Of a stretch of DNA of 64,000 nucleotides, positions 12,068 to 23,396 are shown piece by piece. Source of the stretch: Plumapathes pennacea. Taxonomy: Eukaryota > Cnidaria > Anthozoa > Antipatharia > Myriopathidae. The position numbers were made by a program, and so were the translations under genes. Numbering within the stretch: position 1 is the stretch's first letter; every line of letters starts with the position of its first letter. The stretch is taken from assembly GCA_964036295.1 (NCBI GenBank), contig OZ038471.1:7376001-7440000 (forward strand), in the 5' to 3' direction. Below the pieces are notes generated by a model. The model did not search any database. It saw only the letters and a program-made list of their open reading frames with translations, and was not told the DNA's origin.

Positions 12068-12553
12068 GACACAATATTTTGCTGAGATTCTGGTGAGGAA
12101 CAAAAACATGTGGGTGGGAGCAAAATATCTGACAGGTTTTCATAAACTGTTGATAACCATCTGCGGCCTTTCTAGTCTGCTTGTTTACCCTTTCTTCTTT
12201 TTGTCCGTATTCTATCCTTGTGATCACCTTTACATATGTGTTGTCTCCCCTGCCATGCTTTTTCCATGTCATATCCCAGCCCGATTGCTGTTTTTCCTCT
12301 TATTGTGAAGGGATTGACACTTTACCTTTGATGCAGTTGTCACTTAAAAATCTTTTTTCAAACTTGACAGTTAAAATGTAATGCTTATGCCCAGTTGTGG
12401 AACTGATTTTGTCCAGAAAAGACTTTAGCAGCATGCATGACACATGAAGGAGATCAGTACAAGTTTCAGAAATGTTTAATCAAGTACAAGACTCTACACC
12501 TGCAAAAGCCTTTGAAAATCACAAAGAAATTAAACAGACCTTGTATTATTTGA
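10376..12553 (+). CDS. Two exon-like pieces of an unidentified gene (partial)
   Basis: Exon candidate 1 (10376-10454) lies between TTTCAG and AAG|GTACAG and reads NEIIPKLKCYNMFYEHKK and onward for 26 codons, ending in phase 0. Candidate 2 (12417-12553) follows TTTTGTCCAG and reads KTLAACMTHEGDQYKFQK and onward for 44 codons to a TGA at 12551-12553. Both are Lys- and Cys-rich with good splice sites, which is why they stand out from the surrounding AT-rich DNA. The phases do not join directly (0 against 1), so at least one exon between them is missing or the two belong to different genes. The intervening DNA holds a hairpin, a MITE and an (AT)n run. I do not recognise the protein. Confidence 0.35.
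11496..11690. repeat. Near-perfect ~95-bp-arm palindrome (foldback element)
   Basis: The left arm from 11496 (gaattggttcatgctttta) is mirrored by the right arm ending near 11690, with almost no spacer around 11591. Shared inner blocks include gcatctatcgagttatggat and gggagagca. The 89-codon frame across it is a by-product. It shares its inner theme (gggaagttgggaga) with the hairpin at 48423-48610. Confidence 0.85.
11724..12000. mobile_element. 277-bp MITE with ~58-bp terminal inverted repeats
   Basis: The left end ttcaaaaaaggttgaccct pairs with the right end agggtcaacctttttgaa, and the match continues inward through the 'ccacgaccgaaaggga' block on both sides. It is embedded in TA-rich DNA, so a TA target duplication is plausible but cannot be proved. 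Confidence 0.85.
12001..12067. repeat. (AT)n microsatellite
   Basis: An almost uninterrupted TA dinucleotide run directly adjoins the right end of the 277-bp MITE. Confidence 0.95.
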
Positions 12554-12841
12554 TTGTCGAACTAACATACTTTGGATTTAAAATGCCAGTCTATATACAT
12601 TCATTTTATACATGTGTCCTTAAGATCATTATAGCAGATTGCTTGGTTGGGATACAGAACATTGTATTATTTAACGTTTTGTGCATTACCATATGCAATA
12701 GTATGTGTAAACATGTACCAGGGCATTAATCATAAACTGTTTTAAAAATAACCTAACAACCTACTGAACTTAAACAACTTACAATACTCCTAAACAAATA
12801 CAATGAGTTTATTAATCATCTGGGCGTATTTGCCAATGGAA

Positions 12842-13042
12842 AGCACGGTTAGGCCAATCCTGGATTAGGCCGAAACTTTTTTTTTGTCCAGAGCCCAAAA
12901 GTTGCTCATAGCATCAACCCCCTGATGCGTTTTGAGCTAGAAAGAACTTAAAGTTGGTCTTTCAAAAACCCTGCAGTTTGGTGGCCAAAACGTCGGGAGA
13001 AAGAATTTGGTTAATCATGGGTTAGCCTAATCACGGCCCTGG
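12842..13042. mobile_element. Short inverted-repeat element (MITE-like)
   Basis: The left end (gcacggttaggccaatcctg) and right end (ggttagcctaatcacggccc) are imperfect inverse copies. The ends resemble those of the element at 15771-16013. No coding content. Confidence 0.5.
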
Positions 13043-13269
13043 TGTTGCTGATCACAACTGTTACTGTATGTACAAAGATTCTGCAGCTATTAATATTGCT
13101 TTGCCCGCGATCACAGAACCCCCAAAAAACACTGATAACACGCAAATTGAATCTGTCATTCGCGCTGAGGGAAAATTTTGCTAAGTTGTTATCGTTCTAG
13201 AGCAATGAAGGATGTTCCTTGGCCTTATAGAGTCATCTCACACCCATGTTTTGCACGCTGGTCGTGAAA

Positions 13270-15398
13270 TTACTTTTCGGTCACAGTGTCTTTGGCTTGG
13301 CTTGTTAGCGAGAGCATCGCTGCAGTTTTTGTGGTGGTCGTTTGTTGTCTCTCTCCACTTTCATTTCTATTTGAAGTCCTTTCATGGGCATATCTGGTGA
13401 TGACAGTTTTTAGCCGTTTCTCCATTTCAAACTCTTGTAGTGTTTGCTCGTTATCCCCATCAGATAACACAGTGAAAAGCTTCGGAAAAAAGCCAGCTAA
13501 GAAAATGGCCACTGCCTTAGTTACAGGACCTATTCCTGAACGAGCACCAAATATCTTGATTGAAATATAGACGGATCCAACAAAAACCATGAAGTATACT
13601 ATTTTCGTGAATGCCACCCAGAGATCTTCCATTATTGACATTCCCAGTTCTTTGCATGTTGCTTCATACAGATCTTCTGGTATAGTGCCATGGCCCCATT
13701 TATAGTGTAGACAAAAAGCGAGTCTTCGCTTTCATCGCTTCCTTTTGACGCATGATACTGTTCAATTCCTTGACATAACTTAATTTTCAGCAGTTGATAC
13801 TTTTCTGGGAAAGATGTAAAGCAGCTGTAAAGGTAGTACAGAATTAGAAATAACAAGGCCAGCATTGGAAGAGCAGTATCTCCATGGTCAATTGCTGCCA
13901 TTATTGAGAAAGGAAGTGCAGTTGCCCATGTCACTGAAATCACATAGTTCCACCACTGAAGACCACTGTATGTGATTATGAGCAGAAGAAGATATATCCT
14001 CTTCACCATATGTGAATATGATTTGCCAAAAAATGCAAAGTCACAGTGATCCCATCCCGGATTAAACCATTTCAGTTTGATATCCCTCAAAATTAAGGTA
14101 CAAATGGGAGGAGAAACTCCAAGACATACAACTAAAATGAATGCATATTCGAAGATAAACACTGGAATGGCAATTAGAAGAAAGATAACAGCAAAGCAGA
14201 AAATGCGACAAACTGACCAAATTGTATACTCTAGAGAATCGAAATGAGGACGAACCAAGGAAACGCGTGAATTAAACCAGTTATAATCCCGAAAGTGGAA
14301 TTATTCCATACAGACAGATGGATAGTTACTCATGTGCACTTTCATTGCATTACCTGTACTTGAGTGTATAACAGACTGAGAGAATACCGTTTTGCAATAA
14401 AGACACTCCGAGTTTAAGACTCCCTGTCTGAGCACGAAATGTTCAATGATTAACTTTATCACGTATGCACAATAAAAGAATGCTGCAAACAGTTTTGTAT
14501 GAAGCCTTTTAACGTCGAAGCCAGGTGCAATAATTAGAGGAAAAGCAAACATGCAGGGGTATAACACAGCTCTGAAAAGAAAATCCCTGGTCTTATACAG
14601 AAGGGGCGGCATGTTTTGAGAGACACAAGCTTTGACGACCAAACTGCGGAAGCTAGCAGGACTCGGATCTTCCAGCTTAATGCAACGAATGCCACCTTTA
14701 GAAACCTTCGGAAGATCTGGAAATAAACAAAGAACGGCTGGAAGGTACCCGAATATCATCATACTTATGAAGAATCTTAATATGTTCAACATCCTGAACC
14801 AGCGGAAAAATTTTGAGTGGACTTCGTTGCACATTATTTTAGACGTTGACTTATCAAGCTGGCAGCACTTGTACGACTTATTAGTTTTCTCTTGTGATTC
14901 CAGAGGAAAGCAGAGTGTTCCTTCACTTGTTTGCATTAAGTCCTGCATCAGATTTCTCATGGCTGCGTCGAGAAGCGATGTTCTGCTGGGTTCATCAAGT
15001 GCGGCTCTTCGTACCATTCTTGTACAATTCAAGCGAATGTTCATTCGGTAGTGTCTAAATTCAGGCACAAAAAAGCAAGATAAGTTGAGGAAGTCCGAGG
15101 GTAAATAGAGATATGGCTCCATGTCATCGACGGCCCATATCAAGTTGAAATCCTGGAGACTAGTATTCTGACAAGGGTCTTTCTTGCTGTCGGTTTGGAT
15201 GCTAATCGTGAAGGTGACAACTCTTGCCTTTTTTACGGTAACTTGTTGGGAGAACTTTGTTGTAACGGCGGACAAGTCTTCGACGGCACAGTGCGAATCA
15301 CAGACATTATGATCAGTTTGATTTGTGTTCAAATGAGCCTTCTGTGCACCTGTGACCACGCAAAGGCTTACAGCTAACAGTGCACAGACAAGCGCCAT
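13270..15398 (-). pseudogene. Multi-pass membrane protein with signal peptide, one in-frame stop and one frameshift
   Basis: ATG at 15396-15398 opens a signal peptide (MALVCALLAVSLCVVTG), then a ~200-residue Cys-containing ectodomain with several N-glycosylation sequons (NQT, NTS, NLS, NCT, NKS), then hydrophobic helices near residues 217-240, 275-300 and 310-330. A TAA at 14301-14303 interrupts the frame; the same frame resumes at once (FHFRDYNWFNS) with further helices down to about 13715. The frame then shifts near a 5-A run at 13712-13716, and the third frame (GTIPEDLYEATCKELGMS) carries on through more hydrophobic helices to a TAA at 13270-13272. The total would be about 710 residues, without introns. 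I do not recognise the family; a coral-specific receptor-like or transporter-like protein is conceivable. Either a young pseudogene or two sequence errors would explain it. An intronless layout could mean a retrogene. Confidence 0.6.
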
Positions 15399-15439
15399 GG
15401 AGGATTCGAAACGAGAAATGCTTACGGAAGCACAAAATG

Positions 15440-15449
15440 TGCTTTATAA
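15440..15449 (-). promoter_or_regulatory. Possible TATA box for the membrane-protein gene
   Basis: The minus strand reads CTTATAAAGC about 42-50 nt upstream of the ATG at 15398, followed by a second TA-rich block further out. Spacing suits a short 5' UTR. Inferred from position only. Confidence 0.3.
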
Positions 15450-15519
15450 GCAGATATATAATCTAGATAAGCCAGAAGCGTGATGTCATGTCCGAATAAC
15501 GCTGGAATTGGAATAAATA

Positions 15520-15566
15520 ACAAAAATAAATAAATAAATAAATAAAAAAAAAAAAAAAAAAAAAAA
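15520..15566 (+). repeat. (AAAT)n / poly-A simple repeat
   Basis: Six or so AAAT units pass into a run of about 23 A residues; this may be the tail of a retroposed insertion but no body was recognised. Confidence 0.85.
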
Positions 15567-15770
15567 GAAAAGATGTAACAGTCCTCTTGAAAATTGGTCG
15601 ATAACAGAAAGGGTCTTTGCCTTCAGTCAAAATGAGTTTACCAATAGATGCCACTTGCGTATGGCAGGACTATAATACATAAACAAAAACAAGATTCCAC
15701 GTACACACTGGCATTCTGCTGATAAATGCTCTCTGCGATGCGAAAAGGCTGAGTGAGCGGAAACACTTCA

Positions 15771-16013
15771 GGGCCCGGTTGTTCGAAAGCCGATTAAGCT
15801 AATCCAGGATTAACGAAATTCTTTCTCTCGAACTCTCTGCCAATAAACAGCAACGTTTTGTTCGAAGATGGATTAAAAAGCTTGTTCCAGCTTAAGAAGT
15901 ATCAAGGAAGTCGTTGTAGGACAAAACCTTCACATTTTCAGGTTTATAAATGACAAGAAAGTTTCGACCTAATCCAGGCGATTAGCCTAATCGTGCTTTG
16001 AAAAACCGGGCCC
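15771..16013. mobile_element. 243-bp MITE with GGGCCCGGTT termini
   Basis: The left end gggcccggttgttcgaaag is the inverse of the right end ctttgaaaaaccgggccc, and inner blocks (gattaagctaatcc against ggcgattagcctaatc) extend the pairing. Interior is noncoding. Confidence 0.7.
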
Positions 16014-16056
16014 AGAGCAGTGCACAGTTATGGAGTGGACATATAACCGTGTGTAA

Positions 16057-16239
16057 GGGCCCGGTCGCACTAGGAAGTTTAGTCGATAATAACTCAGTAT
16101 CGAGAGCAATATGACGGCTTCTTCAATGTTTCGAATCAACCTGCTGACATATATTTCTGGTTACAAGTGCTGTTTGCACTTCAAATGATGCCTGAATTTT
16201 GATATTTATGTTGTTAAAGTTACGGGTGCGACCGGAGCC
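16057..16239. mobile_element. MITE flanked by TAA target duplications
   Basis: Ends gggcccggtcgcac and gtgcgaccggagcc are inverted copies, and TAA sits directly outside each end (16054-16056 and 16240-16242). A 3-bp TAA/TTA duplication is typical of PIF/Harbinger elements, so a Harbinger-type MITE is likely. Confidence 0.65.
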
Positions 16240-17176
16240 TAAGCCGCATGATTTTAATCAAAATTGTCACCCAAATTTTGCATAAAAACTTATCACTACC
16301 ATGATATAGTTACTCGACCCTTCGATAAATATTGCATGTGTCACGCTTGCTGTAAAGTAGCAGTCACGGCTTTGGTTTGGACTCGAAGAGTTTTATGTGT
16401 CGACGTTAATGTTGTTTAAAATGTCTTAAGTGTGATCAGGACCTTATAAGAGTGTGATTTTTTACTAAGAGCAGTTTTCCTTATGTAGTTGTTCATTCTC
16501 GAACTCGCTATTTGTTGCTCGATCTGGGATAGCTCCTTCAACTCTGTTTTTTATCCGGTGTGACATTCCGAAGTCCTCTTCATCATAGTTTATTATGTTG
16601 TTAGTACAACCGACTCAAATTTGATAACATATCTTTATTGTACTTTTATGCAAACCAATCAGAGGGCAGCATAAAAATTGCCTTAAATTTTCCTTCGATA
16701 CCGGGAAGGTCTAATTTCTTTACACAGGCTGACGCAATGTGTTTCAGACTGTAGCAAAGAAGTTTTTTCACCCTTCAAAGAGTAGTCAATGATGTATATG
16801 TCTTTGAGCTTAGTATGGTCAGATGATCTCAAACAAATGGGTCGAGCTATCGATTTGTTGAATAATTCCCTGGGTATTTGGGGATTATGCCTAATGGCAA
16901 TTATGTAAACCTCTAACGTTGACCACATGTATGTATATCACTAGACATCTATTTTAAGTTAGACCATTATTCTAACAAGCCGTTTTGGGCATTAATCTGA
17001 TGCGGACGTTTTTAAATAGTTAAGGATATATACGATAGCTGCGGCAGAATGTGACCATGACGTTTACCCTTTGTAAAAAGTGTTTAACGTGTAGAGTTAT
17101 TGGTTCAATGTGTCAGTAAAAGTACACTCGATTGAGTTCAACTTGTTGTCTCACAGTTTTGCTGTTTTTCTTAAAG
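16240..17176. other. Upstream of the RASSF gene, no exon found
   Basis: The N-terminal 80-90 residues expected for RASSF2/4/6 proteins should be encoded upstream of 17177, but no frame here matches and has splice sites. They may lie further upstream or be too diverged to see. Confidence 0.35.
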
Positions 17177-20100
17177 GTCGGTGGGAAGCTGTTGCTGGAG
17201 GGCGTGTTAAAAGTCTACTGGGGACTACGGAAACCAGTTACGCTGGCCGGGCACAGACTGGGAGACTGGCGGAAGAGGTCACACAAGGAACACACAACTA
17301 AAAACGGAAAGGGAACAACAGAGAGCAGAGAAAAATCTTCTTTTGTGAGTGTCGCTGCATGTACTATTATGGAATATGCAAACGAAGTTTTTTTTTTTTT
17401 GTTTTGCCTTGCCTTGCCTTTTATACTTGCATGAGGGGCGAGAATTCCGGGTATGCATAAAGACAGTATTTGAAAGATAGTGATTGTGAACATAGTGCAC
17501 TAAGAATTACCACCGAAAACATCGAAAGCAGTTCACATTCATCGAAAATTAGTTGCTGTTTAAAGACCACCGCACAGAAAGATTCTCCGACGATTTTTCC
17601 AACCAACTAGATAGTTTCGTTACTGACCTGCCTACCTACCGATGTGTGCACCGTGTTCACAGTTACCGGAAAGAGATGACCGAGCACAAGAATATCATCA
17701 CCACGGGACCATTACTTTTCACCTTACATATCATGTGCCAGTCAGTACAATGTGTTCACGATCGTCAGCAGAGAACAGGTTGTTGTTCAAGACTGATCAC
17801 ACAAGGATAAATGTACCGACCCGGAAGCTTTTTACAATTACCAAAAACTTACTGTTTGGAGTCTTATATCCGTCCTTCCAAGGAACTCCCCCCTCCCTCC
17901 CTCCCCCCCCTTTTTTTTCTGCTCCCGCTCTTCTATTGCATTGTCTGTTTGAAAGTTAGGTTGATGTTTTATTGTGTTTTTTTTTGTAGAGAGAAAGAAC
18001 GAGCAGCGTTGAGAAGATCGTAGCCAGGCGTCGCTCCTTCAAAAGTTCAAGCAAGAGTCCAGTGAGCATAAAGGAGGACGTTTTCCTGGAAATCAAGGTT
18101 AGCTGCTATTAAAACCTGTTTTAGACCTGTTTGTTGTGCATTATCAGTCTCCTTACTGGGGCCAGTTCAACAAACATTTAAACGTGCATTTTACAAGTTG
18201 GACCATTAGTATATGCGTTATATTTTTGTTCTTTTTTCATATTCATTTTCCTTTCGTTATGTGTTCATTCATTTGTTCATTCTATAACTCCCTGACATGG
18301 ATACTCTTGTACAAACATAATTTACCATTCGTACAATGACTCATAGTTCACTCACACACAGACAGTTTCATATTTAACTCGGATCCCGGACAGAATTTTG
18401 TATGAGCTTTATGAATGTTCTATTTTCCAGTAAAACACCCGTGCCTATATGATAAAGTCTCATATCCAACTAGTTTACCCGTTCCCTTTCACCATTCACG
18501 TAATTGTGTATCTTCGTTTTACTGTCAAGCCTGTGCAGCTTCTGCTCACTTTATTGTTAATTCGTTCTCCTCGTGTAGTCTTACCAGTCCAAGACAACCT
18601 TCATCCCTCCGTACGGCACCTCAACAAACTTGCGTGTGACAAGCAGAACACGAACACAGGATGTCATCAAAATGCTGCTCTCAAAATTTCAGGTAACTTA
18701 AGAAGATATAAATCAGACACCGAACCGCGCTGTTGCAGTACTTGCCTAAACCTTTCGCTGCTGATAGTGATCAGCTTGATTTTTCTCTTCTTAGTCTCTC
18801 CCCTATATACATACGTTACAGAAAGGAGAACTTGATATTTGGTAACTTGCTCAATTGATTGCTGATTAAACTACGAAATTCTCAGTTCTAGAATAGAAAA
18901 AATAAAATGAAATAATTTTTTTTAGACAGGATTAACCCAGTCTTCCCTAGGGCTTGTGTTCAAATGGGGCTCGTTTTCAAAGAGGCTCTATACGTCCTAA
19001 TTCTATAAGATACGAAAGCTACTTGCTAAAAATGTGGAAATGGTTGATCTTGGACATGTTTATTTTTAATCTGTAATTACTGTTCTTCCTCGGTGAATGT
19101 GGTGTTGACTTTTAACCCTTTCACTCCCAAGAGTCTGAAAGGCATCGCGTGGTCGCGAGATTTGACATAGTAACCTGGCACCGCTAAACTTAGCCCCCCT
19201 GGGAGGGTAACCCTACCCCTCAAGCGTTTACATGGCCAAAAGTTGTCCCTACTGGGAGGGTAACCCTAGCAAGGAGATAGGGTAACCCTCCTTCTAGGGT
19301 GACCGTACCTATCATGTAAACAGAGCAAGGAATTTCAATAGAGAAGGGTAACCCTTCCATGTAAACAGGGCCGAAGTAACCGCGACAGCTAAAAAAAATA
19401 CTACGACGCAATTTTTTTAAATCTGGCCATCTCATCTCTGGCAATTTAGATCGCTGGTCATGCTTGCATTGCCAGCCGATAACGGCTGGTGTGAGGGAGA
19501 CTATCCAGAAGGTACTTAAGATAGATTTTGGCGTAGCGATATTACTAAAATCTTTTAGTCAGCAACGAGAATTTGTGTACCAGTATGATTTATATTCTGC
19601 ATCTTTTATTGCATTCACAGATCGTGGACAGACCTCAGAAGTTCTATCTTTATGTTGTTTACGATCACGGACGTAAGTACATTATATTATATAGCGTTTG
19701 ATTGATTGTTTGTTTGTGCATTTGTTTTGTTTTGTTGAGTTTATGAGAAACTCATGCAGTTAGAAACTGATACATTGTACATTGGAGAGTTTATAACAAG
19801 CAGTTGATAGTCTACAGGTTGGGAGGGGGGTACAGCTATTCAGTGAAGGGAGTGTAGTCTTGCTTGACCTTATCAAATCTCTTTTATTGGCAAAGTATGT
19901 AAGTGTCTGTAGTCTTGATTTTATTATTTATCCCCTTAGTAAACAACTGTTTATCTTGCAGCTGTTCGAAAGTTGGTACACAACGAGTTTCCGCTTCACT
20001 GTAGGCTTCTGCTTGGACCGGACGAGGTAAGAATTTTTAGCTCTGCGTTCTGCTGTAGGTGGGTTGTCTCAACCAAAATCATTTGCTCTCCCGAAACTTT

Positions 20101-22265
20101 GAGAAATGCGAAAGCAAGAGGCAATCCTTTGTCACCTGACTCATTTTACCCTATCACCCCCAGGTTCAAACATGCAGATTCTCTAAACGTTTTATGAAGA
20201 AAATGTGTGAACGATGTAGTAAATATAGATGGCTTAATCAGCTTTACATAAACGAGGCCAATGCTAGGAGGAAATTAAAGTAAATCACTGTTGGGAATGA
20301 AAGGGCTAGACTGATTCTTTCTGTCTGTTGTTGTAAAATGCTAAAAGGAGACGCAGGAACAATTTTTGTGAGAATGTTTGGGAGAATAAAAAGTTACAAA
20401 ATGTGATGGAGGTCGAAAACACATTATGACACGCAAGTCCGTACTTACTAAAGAAAAAGTTGGTAAATTTTGTTTGTATCTTTGCGAATTAAAAGTTCTT
20501 GACTAACAGTTTCGCACGACTATTTTCACGTTCCTTTTGAAAAGTTTAGAGCTTGATGGAGCAAAATGTTGGTGGCTTTGTACGAAAGTTCGGTGAATGC
20601 AAACCCAGATACATATTTATGAACTCCATTGGAATAGTTTGCTAAACGAAATGTAAACAGTTTATCCTGTTGAGCCTCCTCTCCACAACTTGTAACTACA
20701 GCAATGGACAGACCACGATCATTGTAATATTCTCCTTCACAGGGTCTTGCCAGGATCTTTGTCATGGAAATAGATGAAGGAAACACCATTTCAGCAGAGG
20801 CAAGTCTAATGGGCTGGTGTTTTGTTGTGTTGTAATATCTCTAACATTCGACATCTGGCGTTCTGAATTTTGGAACCTGTAGAAGTAGAATCAGGGGATT
20901 TTATAGTCTGACCAACTTGAACCAAAGAAAGAGATTGCCTGCCATTTTTTGCAAGCTAAATGAAATAGCAAGAATTTTCTAATAAAAGGAAGCGTCAGTT
21001 TGTCAAACCTATGCTCGTTCCATCTACCATAGAATTCTTTACTTACACTGACACGAAATGTCATATTTGCGTTTGGTAATCGTAACCTTTTAGGACTTTG
21101 TAGCCATATCTAACTTGTGTTCATATTTGTCGCTTTCTTCAGGTCGCTCAGTATATTCACTTCGCTACACCAATTCTAGAGGCTTTCCTGCAAAAGTTCA
21201 AAGAAGAGGAAGAGAAAGCTGTGGATAGAATAAAAGAAAAGTGAGTTGATCATTTAAATTTCTCACAACTAAGGGTGACATAGCAAGCAGATTACTGACC
21301 TAGACACAAAGATATTTATTACTCTTTCCCTCCCAATAGTGATCAACTTCAATTCTATTTTTCAGTATTTCACCAGAGATATCTCAATTGCATTAAGGAG
21401 AATTTGGTTTTTGAAACCTTGCTCTGATGAAAGTTGATCGAACTACCAATTCTCACTACACCACTCGTACATTTTCCTCTTCAATAGTTGGGAGAATTTG
21501 CATTATGAACTTGGGAGTAAAATGGTTCTTAACCATACATAGTCCTTTGCTCGCCGAAATTCTTGATTTGCTCAGAGCCCTTGAAAGGCCAAAGTGACTG
21601 GAATTTTATTTTCATCCCACTTGTTTGAGGTGGTTTCGTTTGGTCGAAAAGTGCTGCTTATCTATTTCACCATAGAGTTAATGCCTTATTTTGGGAAGCG
21701 AAAGCAGCCTTCGTTTTTTACACATTTTAGGACCTAAACAAAACCATTGTATTGGCTGAGGGAACCCTTCTAGTCCAACCATTTGATAAAACAGCCCCAG
21801 TCCTTAGAATCCTGAATTTTTTACGTACAACTATAGTAAATGACTGAAAGGGAAATCCAAGGGAAATGGGTTTGAGTTCGAGATAGCGAGGTTCTACTGT
21901 ATTTTGTGTGTGTTTGTGTTTTTGGAAAGAGATGTCACTGAATTTGATCGAAAAGAAAGGCAAACAGGTTAATTGCTGGAGAAAGCGAACACCCCTTGCC
22001 GTCTTCGGGTTCACAGGTTTTTCGTGGCTTCGGTTTCAACAAATACCCCATTCTTCAGCGAAATGAGGATGTCAAATGACCCCCCCTCCCCCCAGTTAGG
22101 GGAAAGGAAGAGTACTAATTTTGTTGTTACAATTCGCTCGATGATCGACTCCACCCACTTGGCCAGCGGGCGCCGATTGATATTCTGTTATCATTTGTTT
22201 ACAGGTACGCCGCATACAAGAGTGCACTACAGGAAAGATTAGGGAATATTTCAACAGAAGTGTGA
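17177..22265 (+). CDS. RASSF: RASSF2/4/6-type Ras-association and SARAH domain protein, nine exons (N-terminus missing)
   Basis: Exons: 17177-17344, 17990-18097, 18588-18692, 19621-19672, 19962-20026, 20743-20799, 21143-21240 and 22205-22265; the phases agree at every junction, giving 237 residues to a TGA at 22263-22265. A ninth, 5' exon must exist upstream. The first visible exon has EGVLKVYWGLRKP, matching the conserved segment after the RASSF2 N-terminus. Then a basic Ser-rich linker, then the RA domain from FIPPYGTSTNLRVTS through FPLHCRLLLGPDE, then VAQYIHF and a charged SARAH helix (LQKFKEEEEKAVDRIKEK) ending NISTEV. Known family role: RA binds Ras-like GTPases, SARAH pairs with MST/Hippo kinases; generally growth-restraining, cytoplasmic adaptor. 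Intron 6 begins GC rather than GT (20800-20801). The family assignment is strong; which of RASSF2, 4 or 6 is open, as cnidarians likely predate that split. Confidence 0.9.
18740..18890 (+). repeat. R1 interspersed repeat in a RASSF intron
   Basis: Carries the R1 features gatcagcttgatttttctct, a gagaacttg block and a diverged tail. It sits between RASSF exons 3 and 4. Confidence 0.5.
19170..19385. repeat. GGGTAACCCT-rich repeat in a RASSF intron
   Basis: Blocks of 'gagggtaaccctac' recur four or more times, partly in opposite orientation, together with two copies of 'catgtaaac(a)agagc/ggc'. It looks like a degenerate inverted-repeat element; the 74-codon minus frame across it is a by-product. 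Confidence 0.5.
20800..20801 (+). other. Non-canonical GC splice donor (RASSF intron 6)
   Basis: The exon end GCAGAG is followed by GCAAGT, and the next exon joins in frame after TTCTTCAG at 21142. GC-AG introns are a known minority class and the remaining donor bases match the consensus strongly, as is usual for GC donors. Confidence 0.75.
21318..21510 (+). repeat. R1 interspersed repeat
   Basis: A nearly full-length copy: 'ccctcccaatagtgatcaac', 'tttcaccagagatatc', 'ctcactacaccactcgtaca', 'ttgggagaatttgcatt' in order. It lies in the last RASSF intron. Confidence 0.75.
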
Positions 22266-22574
22266 TGATGGATGCTCTGGCAAAGAGGGGTCACGAAGGT
22301 TTTCCAATTATATATATTGAATATGTATATGTATATATATATATAAAGATATAGAGTGGTCAATTTAATAATATTATTATACTATAATTAATTTAATTAT
22401 TAGTTTAGTTTACTGCAATATCTCGCAAGATACTTGGACACTGAAATTGTTTCCATTCTTTATCATTTTGAGGAACAACTGGAACAGAATAAGTGCGATG
22501 CAAACTTTTCTTGTCAATTTCCATAAATCAAAACTGTATTTAAAGATTATATAGCCATCTCTTTTTCACCAATT

Positions 22575-22800
22575 TCGCCTCATACTGTAGATTCTCCCAA
22601 CCATTCAAAAAGAAAATATATGAGTGATTTAGTGAGAACTGGTAGTTCAATCAGCTTTTGTTCGACCACCACACTGAACAGCAAAATTCTGGTGTAAAAA
22701 TAAGAGCGAAGGGCAGTTGAGTACTCTGGGAAGGAGAGGATCAACTTCAATTTTCTCATTTAGCTTTTCAGGACAGTTTTATCAGTATGGAGAATTTGCT
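22575..22800. repeat. R1 pieces in both orientations
   Basis: 22585-22665 is R1 in minus orientation and 22730-22800 in plus orientation, so this is either an inverted pair of fragments or a rearranged copy. It lies downstream of the RASSF stop. Confidence 0.6.
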
Positions 22801-23396
22801 ACTTGATATTAACGTGCTCCGACGAAGGGCTAACGATCTAAACGTCGATTAAAATTAGGTCTATACGTCACATGTTACTTTCTCTCAGCACGAGATGAGG
22901 ACGGCGAACCATTCTCCTAGCCAATCAAGAAGAAAATGTAAACTCGGGTTGTAGCACTGAGAAATTCGTAATTTGGCCTGAGAGTAATCGAATTAAATCA
23001 TTACATGTTCAGCGGTATGATTGAGTAAGGAAAAAATGTGATCTGTGGCGTTCAGATAGTCAGTTCTTCCAACACTGCTCATAAAATTTGTTTAATTATC
23101 GTGGGGTTGAAAGGGTCAATAAGATTTATATTGAGGGGGATGGAGAGCGTGCACCTCATGTAAACGTTTCGCTGTAATTATAAAGAAAAGTTCGAATAGT
23201 TCACGTGCCCAAGGCGACTCGGTAGGAGGGCGCGGGACAAATTTTTTCCTTAGATTGAGTTTTAAGGTAATTTTTGCGCCCATACAAAATGTGCAGGCGG
23301 AAAGATGAGTGTTACTTCTTCAGCCTGAGAACTTTGTAAAGAAACAATCATATATCTTGTGTGTTAGTACATCTTTTGGCCTGGCGTGACGAATAA
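22801..23396. other. Region downstream of RASSF, no gene
   Basis: The only feature of note is an AATAAA at about 23391, which could serve as a distant polyadenylation signal; nothing else was recognised. Confidence 0.25.

Noticed and set aside
11884-12272. Frames with Tyr-Ile repeats around the (AT)n run
   Set aside because: Translation of the TA microsatellite and of the adjacent MITE, not genes.
14632-15051. 139-codon plus-strand frame
   Set aside because: Antisense to the ectodomain and first helices of the membrane protein at 13270-15398, which has a signal peptide and far better composition.
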